Below are positions 34,000 to 48,259 of a DNA stretch of 64,000 bases, one piece after another; the first letter of the stretch is position 1, and every line of letters begins with the position of its first letter. This stretch comes from Hymenolepis diminuta (Eukaryota; Platyhelminthes; Cestoda; Cyclophyllidea; Hymenolepididae). Under the pieces are notes generated by a model. The model did no database searches. It was not told the origin of the DNA and saw only the letters and a list, made by a program, of their open reading frames with translations. Location: contig CAADRB010000002.1 of NCBI GenBank assembly GCA_900708905.1, positions 5,589,390 through 5,653,389 of the forward strand. The letters run 5' to 3'. The position numbers were made by a program, and so were the translations under genes.

Positions 34000-36900
34000 A
34001 ACGGACGAAGGTGGGAAAAGACTAAAATAAACGAACAAGGTGCTTACTTTCAAATGCTAAACAACCGCAAATTAATACGTGTTGGTGAAAAGGGGGGAAC
34101 TTGAAACAGAACATAGAGAGAGACAGATTGATGTGAAAGAGGAAAATTGAAAATGGTAAAATCTGGAGTTAAACAACGACATAAGAATTGAAAGGAAAAT
34201 TGGGAAGTGAATGAAAATGGTGAGCTCCTGCAATCTAATAGTCACTACTGTTATCGGCCAACTTGGAACTATACAAGTATTGGCTAATTAAGAAACCTTT
34301 GAATACAAGCGTTCTATTAATTGATCCGGATCCACAAAACTAAACTTTGAGATGTCAGGTGTCACTTCAATAAACACAGTCTCCTAAGTAGAAATCAACC
34401 AACTGGCGGAATTCAGAATTTAAACGAAGTGAGATAAATATCTTAATTTCATCCTCCACTTAAACTATCGCAATTTTTAAAGTGTGCCAACGACTCATCA
34501 TGAGTAAAGATTTTTAAACATTTTGCTTTCCCATAAATAATTATTATTTTAATTTAAAGAATTGTATTTATCAAATTATTTGGTCTATTGAAAATATGCT
34601 TCTATTCATACTAACATTCCACTTCATTATAATACATGTACGATTATTCCATCATTCCTATATCCATAAATTTCATTATGTAAGTGATATTGCATATATA
34701 TATATATATACAATAATATACGTTCCTCTTTCCTCTGCTGCACTCTCTGAATTTAGCCATTTTTAATTTATTCATCTATAATCATATTAATAAATTATAA
34801 AAGAAAAAATAAATTCAAATATTATATCTAAATGAAAAAAAAACAGAGAAATTAAGTCTCCATTTCATGGAAATAAAGACACTTATTACAATAAATATAT
34901 TTCAGTGCTATTACTCATTTTTGCCTCCAGAATTATTAGCCATAGTTAATTTCAACATGCTTTTATTTCTCTATCCGCAATGCTAGGAACTTATTTGTAT
35001 TTTGATATACTTTTTATTTTTAATCAAAACATAATTAAAGGAAACTCAATTAAATTTTTGTTTATAGATATTGTAGCACGAACACAACAGAACAGATAGT
35101 ACGTCATGATTTATTCCTAACTGTTAACTGTGAAAAAATTCATTTTCATCTTATATAAAGCAAATCCCGGTTGAAATGAATATCACTTATCAATACCCAG
35201 AAAGGGATATTTTAAATAAAACCATGTATAATTTCAGATGTATTCATTCGTAACCAATGTATATCAGAGTTTGTACTGTCCCTAAAATCTGTTTTATTAT
35301 ATGGGGTATCTATTACAAGCAAATATAGTAGAATGGCTAATACAAACACCGGCCAATAAAAGAAAACACAAAGAGTCTTGAATATTTATCAAAAAAGGGG
35401 GCTTTAATACGTCAGAGACAAATTAGAAAAACAAGTCTATTCATTCTAGCTTATATGTCTAAATGTTAACTGCGACGCTGAGTTACGTTTTAAATTTTCC
35501 ATTTCTTGCTTCTTCATTGGATATCCCTTCCAGTTTTATTTAATGCAACTGATCACGTTGCTATACTGCCTTCTTATCCTCGTCTTGAAGTTAAAAGTAA
35601 ATTAATAACCAGCACTATTTATAAAAAGACACTACCGCAGAGTGTATACACTGATGTATTGGACACTTTCATAAGTATTCTTACAGTCCACATTTCCCAC
35701 CAATAATGGAAAGAAACACGCTGATGCATTTTGTTTTATGGAATTTACTGAACCAAGCCATCATTTTTTAGAGGTGTGGCACCTCAACTTTAACATATAC
35801 TTCCATTTTTTCAAGTAAGTGGTCATGAAGCAAAACATGTTAGTTCTCTTCATTCTTTCTCGGAAATATAGTGGGATGCTTAACATTAGAGAGGTTTACG
35901 TATTAAACAGCCCTATCATTGCTGGTTTTAAATGAATGAAAACTAATATATTTTGAATAATCACTTTAATATGTCAAATACTGTATCTAAAATCCACTTC
36001 CAACGCCAAATACAGTATTTTGAAAAAGAGCGAAATGAAACACAGAAATTGGATTACCACGAGCTTATATTACATTTTAAATATCAACCGGGGTTATGAA
36101 TAGAAGTGTTTGATACTGTTTGGTATTAACGCATGTATGTGTGGGAAGTTTTACCAAAGAATGTAACATCAAATGAAAGCGATGAATTAGAATAATGAAT
36201 ACCCGACGTAATTAAACCGACGGTGATCCTAACGCATTAATAAATAAAAGAGTGAATGATGCATGTAAGAATCTAGAAATCATATGATTGGAGAAGAACT
36301 GTATTCGAGGTTTAATGCATTGCAGATAATCTCTATAGATACGAATTGCCGTAAAACTAGACCTTCATTTAAAAAGTCAAGGCTTTTTATGCAGCAATTG
36401 CATACTGCTAAGGTGCTATATTTAGATTTTAAGTTGAAAATTGTATGATTACCTACTCGACGTAAGTGAAGCACACTAGTGACAAACAAATTGGAGGGTA
36501 ATTTTAGGGAATAAGTTAGATCTATGATGATAAAAATGATCAACCCACTTCTCTCTTTATGCAATGTACAATAGACCAAAATTTTGGAATCACGAGTTTT
36601 TGCCAAATTTTGGTATATAGGGAAATAGGGAAATCAAACCAGAATCAACAGATTGTAGCAAATATGGTTGAAGCTTGGTACAATAACAGTTAAATATGAT
36701 CATATCTCGAAATACTATGCATTGGTGAAAATTTGTTATTTGTTTATAATAGTTATGGTTGATAATGTATACAAGGGGAATAATAATGTAAATAAACTGG
36801 TTCAAAACAATTCTCTTAAAGTACCAAGTTTTAATACTGAAAGTTTTGAAATAATGGTTTTGTTATTTTTTTCACTAGCATTTAACTTTTTCACTAAATC

Positions 36901-39900
36901 GTTGAAATAAATAATTTCCTTCATTTTCAAATGTTAACAAATCGTCGAGCGAATTTATTTAGATTTATATTTCTACAGAGTCACGAAAAATGAACATACA
37001 CTTTATGCATTATGCTAAATATCCGTTATTTTAAAAAAAACAGATCTATGAATTGCAGATAATTTATGTTTTATCAGTTGATTTTATATCAACACAAAAC
37101 GAAGTAGGCGGATGTGTGTATAGCAATCTTTTCTAATTTATTCTCTTCTGTTATCTTACACCCTCATAGCAACTTCTTATTTCAGTGCTTTATGGGGCTA
37201 ATGCACTCCCTCTCCGTTCTCTCTAACATAGATATCGACAACCCATGTCTCTGTCATATTCTTATACCATTATTTCGGAGTTTGTACATTTGGACAAAAA
37301 AATAGTATATTCATTTTTCAGCATTACACATTTTTGGTTGCATCGTTCTTGTTGCAGGTATTTAATTGTTGTTTTATTGAATGCAACAATTCATCAAAGG
37401 ACACATTGATGAACACTATTTGCACGGTGGGAATGGCTAGAAAAATGTTTATTTTCATATGAATTTCATCACATCATTCCTTTCCCGAAAGCATTTATTT
37501 AGAGAAACTTTCCATTAATAATGATTCGATCAGAATCTAATGACGAAGATATTCCCAAGACAATATTACAACAAATTAAGAATCTTTGTAATTTTTATTA
37601 ATGATCAATAAAACGAAGATATCAGAAAAAAGAACATCAGAAAAAGTTAAAAGATATTCCAAAATAAACAGAAGTAAAATATTAGGAATTTTCATGAAGA
37701 ATTGAAAGACGAGACCTTTTCTTCCATTGATAGAAAAATAACAAGCAATCGTCCTCATTCCATAATCCTGATTTTCGATTATTTTATTAATTGAAAAAGT
37801 TGATACGTTAAAGCATTAGGGTACTTTCTTAAATACGGAAGTTTTTTAACACTCTTCACGATGAATTTTCAAGGATGCTTTTCATTAATGAGCATCAGAA
37901 TTTCTTGAATCCCAAAATTTCTGTCAATACAACATATTACCATAAATATTCTGTGGTAAATAGTCATATCCTCATATTTCTTTCCAGTCACATCGGCCGA
38001 ACAATAAAAAAATTGACTACTTAGAAGAGACATCTTCCTATTGGACAATGGAATGATTTTTAGCCGTAAGCTCATAAATAATAGGACCTTTCCATCTATT
38101 TTATCAGCAAAACTCGCTGATATAAATATCCATTCTTTCCATTAGTTGCCCACATCATATAAGAGGTGGATTAATAATGAACAATTCAATAGGTTAAGCT
38201 ATATCTTTTCCATTTCACATGCTACCTTTTGCCTCTATTTATAGTAACCCAGGGGAGAAATAACAGGTTTCAACTGGAAGGTTAAAATGGGGCTTCTCGG
38301 TCAGATTTAGTCTGATGGAGCTTTGATTGGTTGCAATTGTATTCAAGTGAAAGTGCACTCTGATTGGACATGAAAAATTCTTGCAATATGTAATATTAAG
38401 AAGCAGTTACCAATAGTAGGACAGATGTACTTACAAAATTCACGTAAGCTCCTAAATTATTGGTCTCTATTCTCTCTCTCAATTTTCTCATTAATTCACC
38501 CTATTGTTAATTTACACTGTTTATTCCAATCAATAACCTTTTGAACGAAATGTTGAATTATACTATACTGTCGCTAATTGCATAGTTTGTTAGTTAATTT
38601 GCAATAATGGATCATTCATCAAATTCTCCAAGCATAAATTATACGTCTCGGAGGAAATAATGGTCAAAATTTTGTTTTTTCATTTTAAAATGATTTATCA
38701 TAATAATTTTGATAGAAAGCCCCTTTAGAATCATTCATCTTATCTCCAAATTATTTAAGTTGTACTATGAGGAAATTTGGAGGTGATTTGAAATATTTAA
38801 TTAGGCATTTATTCTAATTTTTTTGGCGGTAGGGAAAATATTTGACATGTAGATAAATAATTTAATAGCCCATGTCGCATTTCTTTCCCTTATTGGATAA
38901 CATTATTCCCCCTTAATAAAATAGGAAACTTCGTTTATGCAATAGCTTTATGGAAAATTTCGTTCCCACACTGAGCATAATATTATTCAAAACATTTTAC
39001 ACGAATGAATATGGGCGTCATTTAACAATCAAGCATATATTGCCATTTGATGCTTTATCCTTCAAAAAATCTTGGGATATTTTGCATATGCCTTCAATTC
39101 TTGAAGTGAATACTATTTCACTCTAGGATTGAAATTCTTTAGTAGATGCGACAACTTTCTTTTCCTTTCACTAATCTCCACTTTAGTTAAAATAACCAGA
39201 ATACCGTTTAACACTTTTGTTGCTCTTAGCGATTGCGTCGAAACAATTTATGTTTAATGTCTCTCGTAGGTATCCTCTCCCCCAGCCTCACCAACTCTAC
39301 CGCCATTGAAACAATCCTTTACGATTAACTCATTGATTGGAATACGTAAAATTTGTTTTGATTCAGAAATTGATTGGAATGCTATTTCAAATTCGCAAAC
39401 GAACATAGCTTATCATATTTTAAAATGTTAGACTTTCCACTGAATAACTTTTTAAAAACATTTTTTTCCCAATATGCTGCAATTTTCCACTCATCTATTT
39501 TATCATGGCTTTGAAAATATGAATTGATGGATATATTATAAAGGTGACGAAAGGGGTCAATTTCTTACCAGATTCTTTGTTTATTAATTTCAAAACAAAT
39601 TTAATATTAGTCTTGTTAATTCTTTGACAGCCACATCTAGCTCTGATCGAAAAACCTTCAATATGGAAAAGACCAGTGGTTGATGCACGTGACACGAAAA
39701 ACATCTTCCTAAGGTTACTCGGACCAAATAAATTTGTCAAAATAGAAGGACGAATGGAACAGATAGATGAATTTAGGATAGATATTTCACTGTTATTTTA
39801 AGTTAATATATGTAAATAAAACTTTAACGCTTCTTAATATTCAGTCTCTTTGAAGAAAAAAGCATATTTCTACATTACGTATTTCATATATATGATAAAA

Positions 39901-41580
39901 TGATATTTCTATGCACTGCGTTATTAATATACATATATATATATATAAGGCCCTATGAATTTTGTTAATCCAACCATTAAATATACAGCTTTAAAATCTT
40001 CAATTTGGAGGAGGGGAGGAGAGGAGAACTGGGTTTCTGGAAATTGTATATTACTCAGATCAGATTGTAACACATGTATCTTGTCAGTTTCAAGTATTTG
40101 CTTGATAATTCAGCAGCTTTCTTCAGGGTTGGATACATTCTTAGAAGTTCCATAAGACAGATTGTATAATAATGTCGGGATTGAGGACGATATTTCCGCC
40201 CTGCTGTTTTAAGTTACTTAGGTATTTACTTGATGAACGAGGTCAAAGTGAAAATGATTGTCATAAACCATGTCTATGACAACAATCATGCATTTTCTCA
40301 AAAGGCAAAAACAGAGGTAGATCATTCGTTTAAATAATGAAATGGTAATGTAAATTGATTTTACTTATAAGCTGCAGTGACTGTTTTCCTTGTCTACGTT
40401 TATCCAGTTTATTACCTTCTTCAAGTAATAGGGTGTATGACTCATCCTCCAGTTCTTCGGATATTTGCTAATTTCCTCAGTTATATATATCCTCTTCCAA
40501 CTGAATCAATTTTTTGCTTACTGGTCGCAAGGTTGTTGTCTCCCCCCTGTTTTTTTATTTTAGAGAATATTCCGTTAGAGACTTCGACCCATCCTCGTAC
40601 TGAGCCGACTGAGTTCATGCAGCTGTAAAGGGCACTAAATTAGTTTTCCCATCTTACATTGAGATTTTCTTAGTTATTGTCTCTTATACTTTACATCAAT
40701 AAGAAGAGAATGAACCAAAGGCAAAATTATGGTATTTGAAAAGTATAATCAACTAAACTAACTTTTCCTGCTTCTAAGCTATTCGTAATTATTTTACTTT
40801 TTGATCAGCTTCAAATGCTATAGTCTGTAAGGGATAGATTAGGAATGTACAAGTGTGAATTGGGCTCCTGTGGGAAGCAGATAAAGGCTAAAATTCTTGT
40901 AATTTCCTTTCTCTGTTGGCATTTATTTTAAAAGCGCTTAATCCCCTCACATAGTGAATAATTGCGATTTTCGTTCGAATTTCAATTAAAATAAAAATTC
41001 TTTAGCATTATTTTTTTATTGAGCTCTTTAAATAAATGATCATGGAATATGTCCGAAACTCATTATTAAAAGGGAAATTTTCCCTTGATAACCTGAATAT
41101 GCGGCGACTTTGCATCTTACTTCTCTGTTTTTATTATTGATTATTTACTCGCAATAAGTACATTGTCATAAATATGAAGTAGTGATTTTGTACTTGTTAG
41201 CTTGGCCAACTAGTAAAAATGAGAAAATATTGGCTAAATCTTTATAGATTATAACGGAAGAATTGAATGATTACAGTACTGATATTAATATCTCTTTACG
41301 AATACTGCAAATACTTTCTTTCTCACTAGCACAAACGCGGACATAATTCAACCTATGTAGACACTGAAAGAATCAGTGTTCATAAGTCGTATATTAGTTT
41401 AATAGTGTTCCAAATTCTCCAATGAAATTAAAAATAATCGAAATAATACAAACGCATTTAGTTAGTCTGTTAAAATGAAGAGACTCCAAGGGATTCAGTG
41501 CATTATACAAATAAAAGTGATATTTTAATTAAGTCATTAAAGAAACATACCTACATGTTTGCCAATTAGGATCTCACAGA
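34000..41580. other. AT-rich gene-poor region
   Basis: I see no supported coding region in 7.5 kb. Short AT dinucleotide runs lie near 34695 and 39935. Open frames here are short, have no recognisable domain and look like chance frames in AT-rich DNA. Confidence 0.45.
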
Positions 41581-41587
41581 ATCGATG

Positions 41588-41740
41588 CATATCCAGTGGT
41601 GTGAATGACCAATTCTAGCCAAGAGGGATGGTAGAATGAGAGCCTCTCATCAGAGCAGCTCCAGGATACCTTCTCTCTACCAAAGTTTAGTGTTGATAAC
41701 GTTTATTCCAATGAACTCGTGAAGTTTTCTTTTAGCGAAA
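41588..41740 (+). repeat. R2 dispersed repeat, copy c
   Basis: It shares the string GATGGTAGAATG, then AGAGC(A/G)GCTCCAGGATACC, TTCTCTCTA, and GTTGATAACG with two copies in a nucleoporin intron (12425-12545 and 12715-12840). A CATATCCAGTGGTGTG hairpin-like start is seen in front. Confidence 0.6.
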
Positions 41741-43079
41741 AGTTATCATGATTGGTAGAAATTTGTAAGTGTCCAGTAAAGTTTCCTTAAATTTTTTTGA
41801 ATCCTTCGCCCCAGAAGCAATGTTTTAATAACCTGCTGTCGGCAGATCGGTCAAATAGTTTGTTTTTTCCTGAATTTTTTGAAATATATTTGATCCATAT
41901 TTTAATCGGGAAATCACCGCTGGAGGCTGCTTTAGTATTTGGAAAGCCTAATAATGCCCTTTAGAGACACGGCCTTTGAGTGTGATTGACCTCCCTCTGT
42001 ACTTAAATGTGCTTGTTTGTCTGTTTAATCAGTTGTAATTGAGGTATTAATAATAAAAATTATATTCTAAATAACATAATATAATACGATGTGCTCCCAC
42101 TGGGTCTTCTGGAGCTTTGTATGTAGTCCCCAACACGTTACAGCTACCAGTATAGCTTGTAATTAATTATGGAACTTCGGTCATAATAAAGATAATTTAA
42201 CACAGTTGCATAATTTAAAAACCATGTTGTGTTCAACAGTATTATTCTAAATGGATAACTTATGTAACAGACTCACACCTGAAATCCACTCCTACAAATT
42301 CTGTAAATGCAGTTATTACTTAGACAGTTTACACTTGCTTTGGTAGTTGAAAAGTAACTAAACTGAAAATTACATAATGGTAGCCTCATTCTAAAAATTA
42401 ATTTTAAAAAAGGGCATTTTTTAAAATCTTGTCAAAGGATACCGTATAGGTAATCCAAATCGAGATTTAATATTATTTAATAAAGTGATAGATGAATGAC
42501 AATAATGTACACATAACTACGAATTTTCAAAAGTTCGAATTGTCTTAATATGTTACTGTTATGGTCTGCCTTTCTCTGTAGGATACTGCAATCAACTCTT
42601 AGATTCCTTAGGAAATTGCACTAATCACAAATACGGTAAGACAGCACCAAAATGCAAAACGATACGAACCAACGTATATGAGAATTATTTTTGGGGAAAA
42701 TATTATTTTCTTATACTTTTAAAGAGATCTCTATGATTAATGTACGCGATCACTATTAACCTTAGTAATGTGGATAACTCAAACAAATTTCAATCCTGGA
42801 ATAGTATCTGAATTAAACAGTACGGGAATGAAAAATAGGATTATACGATAAGGTGCATATGTTAAAAATTTCAAGTTATTTAATTAAACTTAAAGTACCA
42901 CTAATTATATTTGCGGTAATTTCTTGAACTGTTAGATTTTTGTAACCTGTCCCAAATTTAGAATACAGAAGGCTCCTTTCTATGGGCTAACGGCTGAAAT
43001 TGTGTGAAACAGTTCCTTTATCTATCAGTCCAGTAAGACCTATTACATTAATATCTGTTAGAGTAAATTGGGGCAAGCG

Positions 43080-43345
43080 ATTTAGCGGCATTTGGTGGCT
43101 GAGTGTTTGGCCATTCCAGTCTTTACGACTGGTAAGTTAATAGCATGGGCATCCCATTTAGTGGCGACAAGCTGTCCACTTCCATTCATTTTGAAATTCT
43201 TAAGTGATTCAAAGCTTAGGCTTCATAATTTGATCACTGGATTTCTGGGTGCATTCATGTCCTCGATGCCCAATGCTTGTTGAACAGTTGATTTAATTAA
43301 ATGTTTGTTCATGTCACATTGGTGTATTTGCATCTTCTTATATTA
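43080..43345 (+). repeat. Dispersed repeat related to 11515-11640
   Basis: Shared order with the copy at 11515-11640: GGTGGCTGAGTGTTTGGCCA / GGTTGAATGTTTAGCCA, CTTTACG, TTAATAGCATGGGCATCCCA / TTAATGCTGTAGGCATCGCA, and TTTAGTGGCG / CTTAGCAATAG. The first part has a box-A-like TGGCTGAGTG. The tail contains GCTTGTTGAACAGTTGATTT, faintly like the R1 end. Confidence 0.45.
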
Positions 43346-43599
43346 AAGTGCTTACAAATGGAACCAGAGAAGATTTTTTCACAGTAAATAGCCTTTTAAT
43401 TATACAATGAAATCAGTGACTATTTTAGCGTACCCTTTGCAAACTTTGTGATTATAAATAGTGAAGTCTGACTCTCTATACATTTCCAGAATTACTTTTA
43501 ATTCGCATTTTCTATGAAAATACTTCGGTTTTTCGTACACGAAGCTGGAGTGATGTCCTTCATGTTCCATGTGACGTATAATCCCCATTTGTCATGTCT

Positions 43600-43912
43600 A
43601 AACACGCCCATCGATTTCCCTCTTTTTATAACCGTCTTTTTTCGATTAAAAAGTACATCTTTACCCATGTACATCCATCCTTACTCAAATGACTCATATG
43701 AAGCTATCCATGTTTTCACTCAAAAGGGAACGCGAGCATGTCAGTCACCGGCCCCTTCGCCTCCAGTTTATCTCCTCTCTTTCTCAGCATGCTCTCCTCC
43801 CTATCTCTCTCTCACTCACTTCAATCCTTGTTGTGGCTTCCCTGAATACATTTTGGTCTAATCAACTCTTAGCGTTAGCTCTTACTTAAACAGCTACGAG
43901 TTGGTGACTGTT
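43600..43912 (+). mobile_element. LTR-like segment with leader motif
   Basis: A GC-richer, CT-rich stretch ends TTAAACAG and is followed by CTACGAGTTGGTGACTG (43894-43910). This is the same type of motif that follows the LTR at 33.9 kb (CTACAAATTGGTGACTCT). A TATA-like TTTTTATAACC lies at about 43622. Open frames of about 115 codons here are of repeat composition and not supported as genes. Confidence 0.42.
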
Positions 43913-46900
43913 ATTGCCGTTGTTATTTGCTAGCTGCAAACCGTTGGTTGTTATCTTAGTTCCAACAGTAGAATTTTAGTTTCTTTCGTTAGTAGTACAC
44001 AAAATGCTTTTTCGGAAAAAATCAGCAATCTTGTAGCATTTGCACAAGATTACTTGAAATGACGCCTGTCTTAATTAGAATGTTAAATATAGGCGGAAAT
44101 TTGAATTATTATGTAACTTCGATTCCTTTGTTATATTTGAGTAATGAAAATATTTAAGATTCATTATTTCAAAATAAAAATTTTTGCTTACTAAATATAT
44201 AACAATTTGTTGAGATTTAACCATTCAACTTCTGATTTTCTGCTAACTGAATGAGTTTATGAATTACTTCCAATCAAATTTATTTGAGGAAGAGGTTTTA
44301 AAATTTAAATCAAATGGAACATTTAAATCTAATTATCCAATCAATAAATTCGTTTGCCCTCAGTTGAACGCTAATTTAAAATTATGTTAGATTAAGATTA
44401 TTTAAATTTGATGAAAGACTTTTGACTGATGTACAGACAATTCTAGTTTAAAAGACTGCAGCAGAAGGATAAATTGATACGATTTCACCCTTTTCGATAA
44501 ACCAAAGTTCACTTACAATTATAAAAATAAGCAAGCCAATTCGAATATTTTTTTAAGTATTGGGAAGACTTAAACTTTCTCAGCAAAAAATATTTTTCGA
44601 ACATTTAAAAGTTATTTAAAGACGGGCTTTACGATCCACGATATAATAAGGACATAATTTAAGGTCCCAATCAGAACAGCAATAAGCAATTTATGTCTGA
44701 AATAAAAATATCATTTTGGAAAAATGAGAAAAATTTTGGTGAGGTTTTTTTCTTACAATGTGCATTTTATTTCATATTTCTCAGTTCCTTATTAGATCAT
44801 AATTTACTAATTGTATTGATTTTACGTAACTGAAGTGTGTTTGGTGAGTGATAAAGAAAATGTTTTTTTGGTGATAGTTGAATTTATGTGCATTAAGTTA
44901 AATAGTTAAATGTGAACATCGTGATTAATTTTTCTTTTAGAAGTTTATTTAAGGGGTATCGAAGATTCGTGATTCGAATTTGTGAAAAGTACTGTTCAAC
45001 TGGTGAAATATTCACAATTGCCATTACATTTTAATCATTAAATGTTTGCATTTTATAGAAAAACTGGACTAAATTGAGAATGTTATACGGAAAGATAAAT
45101 AGGGACAGAAGGTTTTCCTTTCGCTATCTCTTCTCAGGTAAATTATACTGGCGATAACCTTAAAGAATTTAATAATTCTAGTGTCTCCTGAACATTAACT
45201 AGTGCCTGTATTATATCATACTTTACATGAATTTTTTCATAGAACTCATGTATCATACCATCATCATATATTTACATAACACCTTCTTTCACTCAAATAA
45301 AGATATCTTGCGAGGGGCCGTTTAATAGCTGAAGCACCGGCAAATAGGCGCCTTCTTATCAATCCTTCGAAATAAAATGGTATCCCAAAATTAACCAATG
45401 CTATTTCGATCACCATTATTCTCATTATACTTGAACAATGGGCACCATATTTGAATAGAGATTGTTACAATTTTGGTTTTTAATTGATTCCTTCCTTAGG
45501 AATTTCACAATTTTGCTTGATTGGTTGATTGTTAATCAGGAGAGGCTGACTCACATATGTGCAATATACGCAACAAACGACAAATCGGAAAGCTATGTTC
45601 ACTTTTACAAATCTTCGCACAACAGCACACCAGCTAGTTTGGAGATCTGGTCACGAAACCTAGGCAGATAAACGCAAACTAGTCAGAACATCTGTGAGTT
45701 TTAATCGTGTCTACTTTCTTCATTTTTCCTATTTAATAAATGGCACTATTACCTAAATATTTAATGAATTAAAATTGATTTATATGAAAGTATTCTAATC
45801 AGCAAAATTTTGTAGATAAAGAAAAGCAGTTTTCATATTTATTTGACGTTGGTTTCAATGCTCTTCTTTTCAAATTGATTTCCACATATTTTTGTCAGAA
45901 GCACTTGTTTTTGGAAATTCGGCAAGAAATCAAAACATTGTTCATTTGTATTAAAGTATTTTTTTTATTTGGTACTCATTAAAATCGACAAAAATAATAA
46001 AAATTCAAAACAAACGTACAAAATTTATTTTTCAGGTCAGCACAAACTTTTATACTAATCATTGTTCATCTTTGTTTCAATTAGTGCAATCACAGAATAT
46101 GTTTAATCATGTGTAGAATTTAAAATATGAAACATGCAGAAATTCGGTCATTTTGTTAAATTTTGCATTTTTAAGCAAATCGATTTTTGTTGAAAATACT
46201 CATACAATTTGAAAACACGAAATTCATTGTTTATGATTACTACGTGGATGACATTTATTTTACAAGCATGATGTTTAATATTATTTTATCCTTTTATTTG
46301 TCGTAAAGTAATCACTTTCCATCATTTCTCTGTAGTGACACAATTTAATTAGATGCTTTTTAACATTCAGGATCAACTATATCCAGGAGAAATCGTGTCA
46401 AGTGCTTTCGCGTTTTTAAAGTTAATATGTTGAACGATTGCTGAAAACAATCATTCTTTTCTAGATTAGTTTTTGTCTTCCGTGGAAGGTACTAAAAATG
46501 ATTCACCTTAAATAAATAACAAACTGTATGACAGCATGCGATAACTTCAATCCTCATCTAGATAGTTGTATGTACAAAAAATTCCCTCTACATTTAGTGG
46601 TTTATCGATTTTCGCTGTTATTTAAAAATATACTCCACCAAGTTAGTTTTCAACAAAAATTTCAAAAGAATGCTACGTCCTAGCACTTTTCACCATTAAA
46701 ATTTCCTGTCACCGACACTATCCCACTTCGGTTTTGTGATATATGAGTTCATGTAGTTGAGAAGGGTGCCGGCTTAGTTATTTTTTCTCCATCTTCTAAG
46801 CCAGTGCTTTTTACATTATATATGAATATTAAGAATGATGCGTTACTAACCCCAAGGAAATATAGTTAAAATATTTTGCTTTTCACCCATTAAGATTGCA

Positions 46901-48259
46901 TGTGAAGTGTATCCATGACAGACATTTATTGTAAATGATGTGATGTAAAACAAACATGAAAATTTTTATTATAATAAGTAAAAATATTGATGAGAATATT
47001 TCACCGTCTTTAATATTCATGGTTTCAAATAAATTAACATTAAATAAGTTGTTGGATTTTGCACGGCAAAATTTTTGATAAATATTATAACTTTTAATCA
47101 TGCAGTCAGGGAGAAGTATATCGCGAGTTTGTTGAGTATAAATGAGCAAATTAAAATGCTAAAGCTGTCGAAATTTTGCTTGATTATTCAAAAATGATGT
47201 TCTTAAATGCTTACATTATTATTAGGAATCTAGATTAATTCATTCGATCGGGCAAAGAATGACATTGCACGAATTTACATATTACTTTCCGTCTCATTTT
47301 CGAACAAATGGGGAAAAATTGAGCATATTCAAGGTCAATTTTATTTACACTAATATTAATTGAGGTAAACATTACATTATTAATTATAAGTGAAGTTCAG
47401 TTTACTGATGAAGCACAAAAGTATTTTATAGTGGAAAGCGAAAAAATGACACAAATTCTATAAAAAAGATTACTAGTTGCGTCATTATATCTATAAATAT
47501 TTTTCTATACTGTATTAGTCAGTAATTATTTTAGAGAGGAAAAAGGTTACGCATCTTTTAATTCATTCAGATATATATTTTTATGAAATTTCAAGTTGTC
47601 TATTGTTGCATAGCATTTATTTACATCCTAACCCAAAAAATTGTCTTCGATGTTAGTTTTGTCCTTAATTTTAATAAAATGGCATAAAAGCAAAATTTTT
47701 AATTTACCACAGTGCTAAATTGAATTGATTGGAAAGAATAAAAGTGGGATATTTTATTTAAATCGTTTGTTAACGATGTCTGAATGCCTGTTTTTACACT
47801 AAACTTTAAATACGAACGAACTGAAACAATTGTAAGCTGGCGAGCAGATCATTTGTTATCAACATATCAGAGATATAATCTCAGCATAATGTTTGAGTTC
47901 TCAAATCTTTACTTATATATTATATCTATTCCATATTTATATAGTAAGAGCTTTTATTCCCCTAAATGTGGATTTTCTTTTTCGAAGGGCTAAAACGCCT
48001 ATCGTCAGCAGTATGACAATTATCTAAAAATAAGAAAATCAGATATGAAAATTTTGTAAGTCATGGCAGATAATACAACACATCGAGTGATTTCTGAGCA
48101 AGCTAGTGAATGAGTAATCCTAGATGAGCTTAATAAAATAGTTAATTGAGATTTGTCATCATTTACTACTGAACGATTTTCAATAGTATTTTCTTGCATA
48201 GGCTGTTACTTCCTAATGGGGTGGGTTTTGGAGCTATATTACAAAGTACAATTAGGATT
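43913..48259. other. AT-rich gene-poor region
   Basis: No supported gene. The only modest frame (45462-45671, 69 codons) has no recognisable domain. Confidence 0.45.

Noticed and set aside
33756..34025. 89-codon frame through an N run
   Set aside because: It reads across an assembly gap and LTR leader sequence.
39495..39740. 81-codon minus-strand frame with a plausible amino-acid mix
   Set aside because: No homology recognised, no flanking exon, and AT-rich chance frames of this size are common here.
43514..43861. 115-codon Cys/Pro-containing frame resembling a small secreted protein
   Set aside because: It lies in CT-rich LTR-like DNA and has no splice context.
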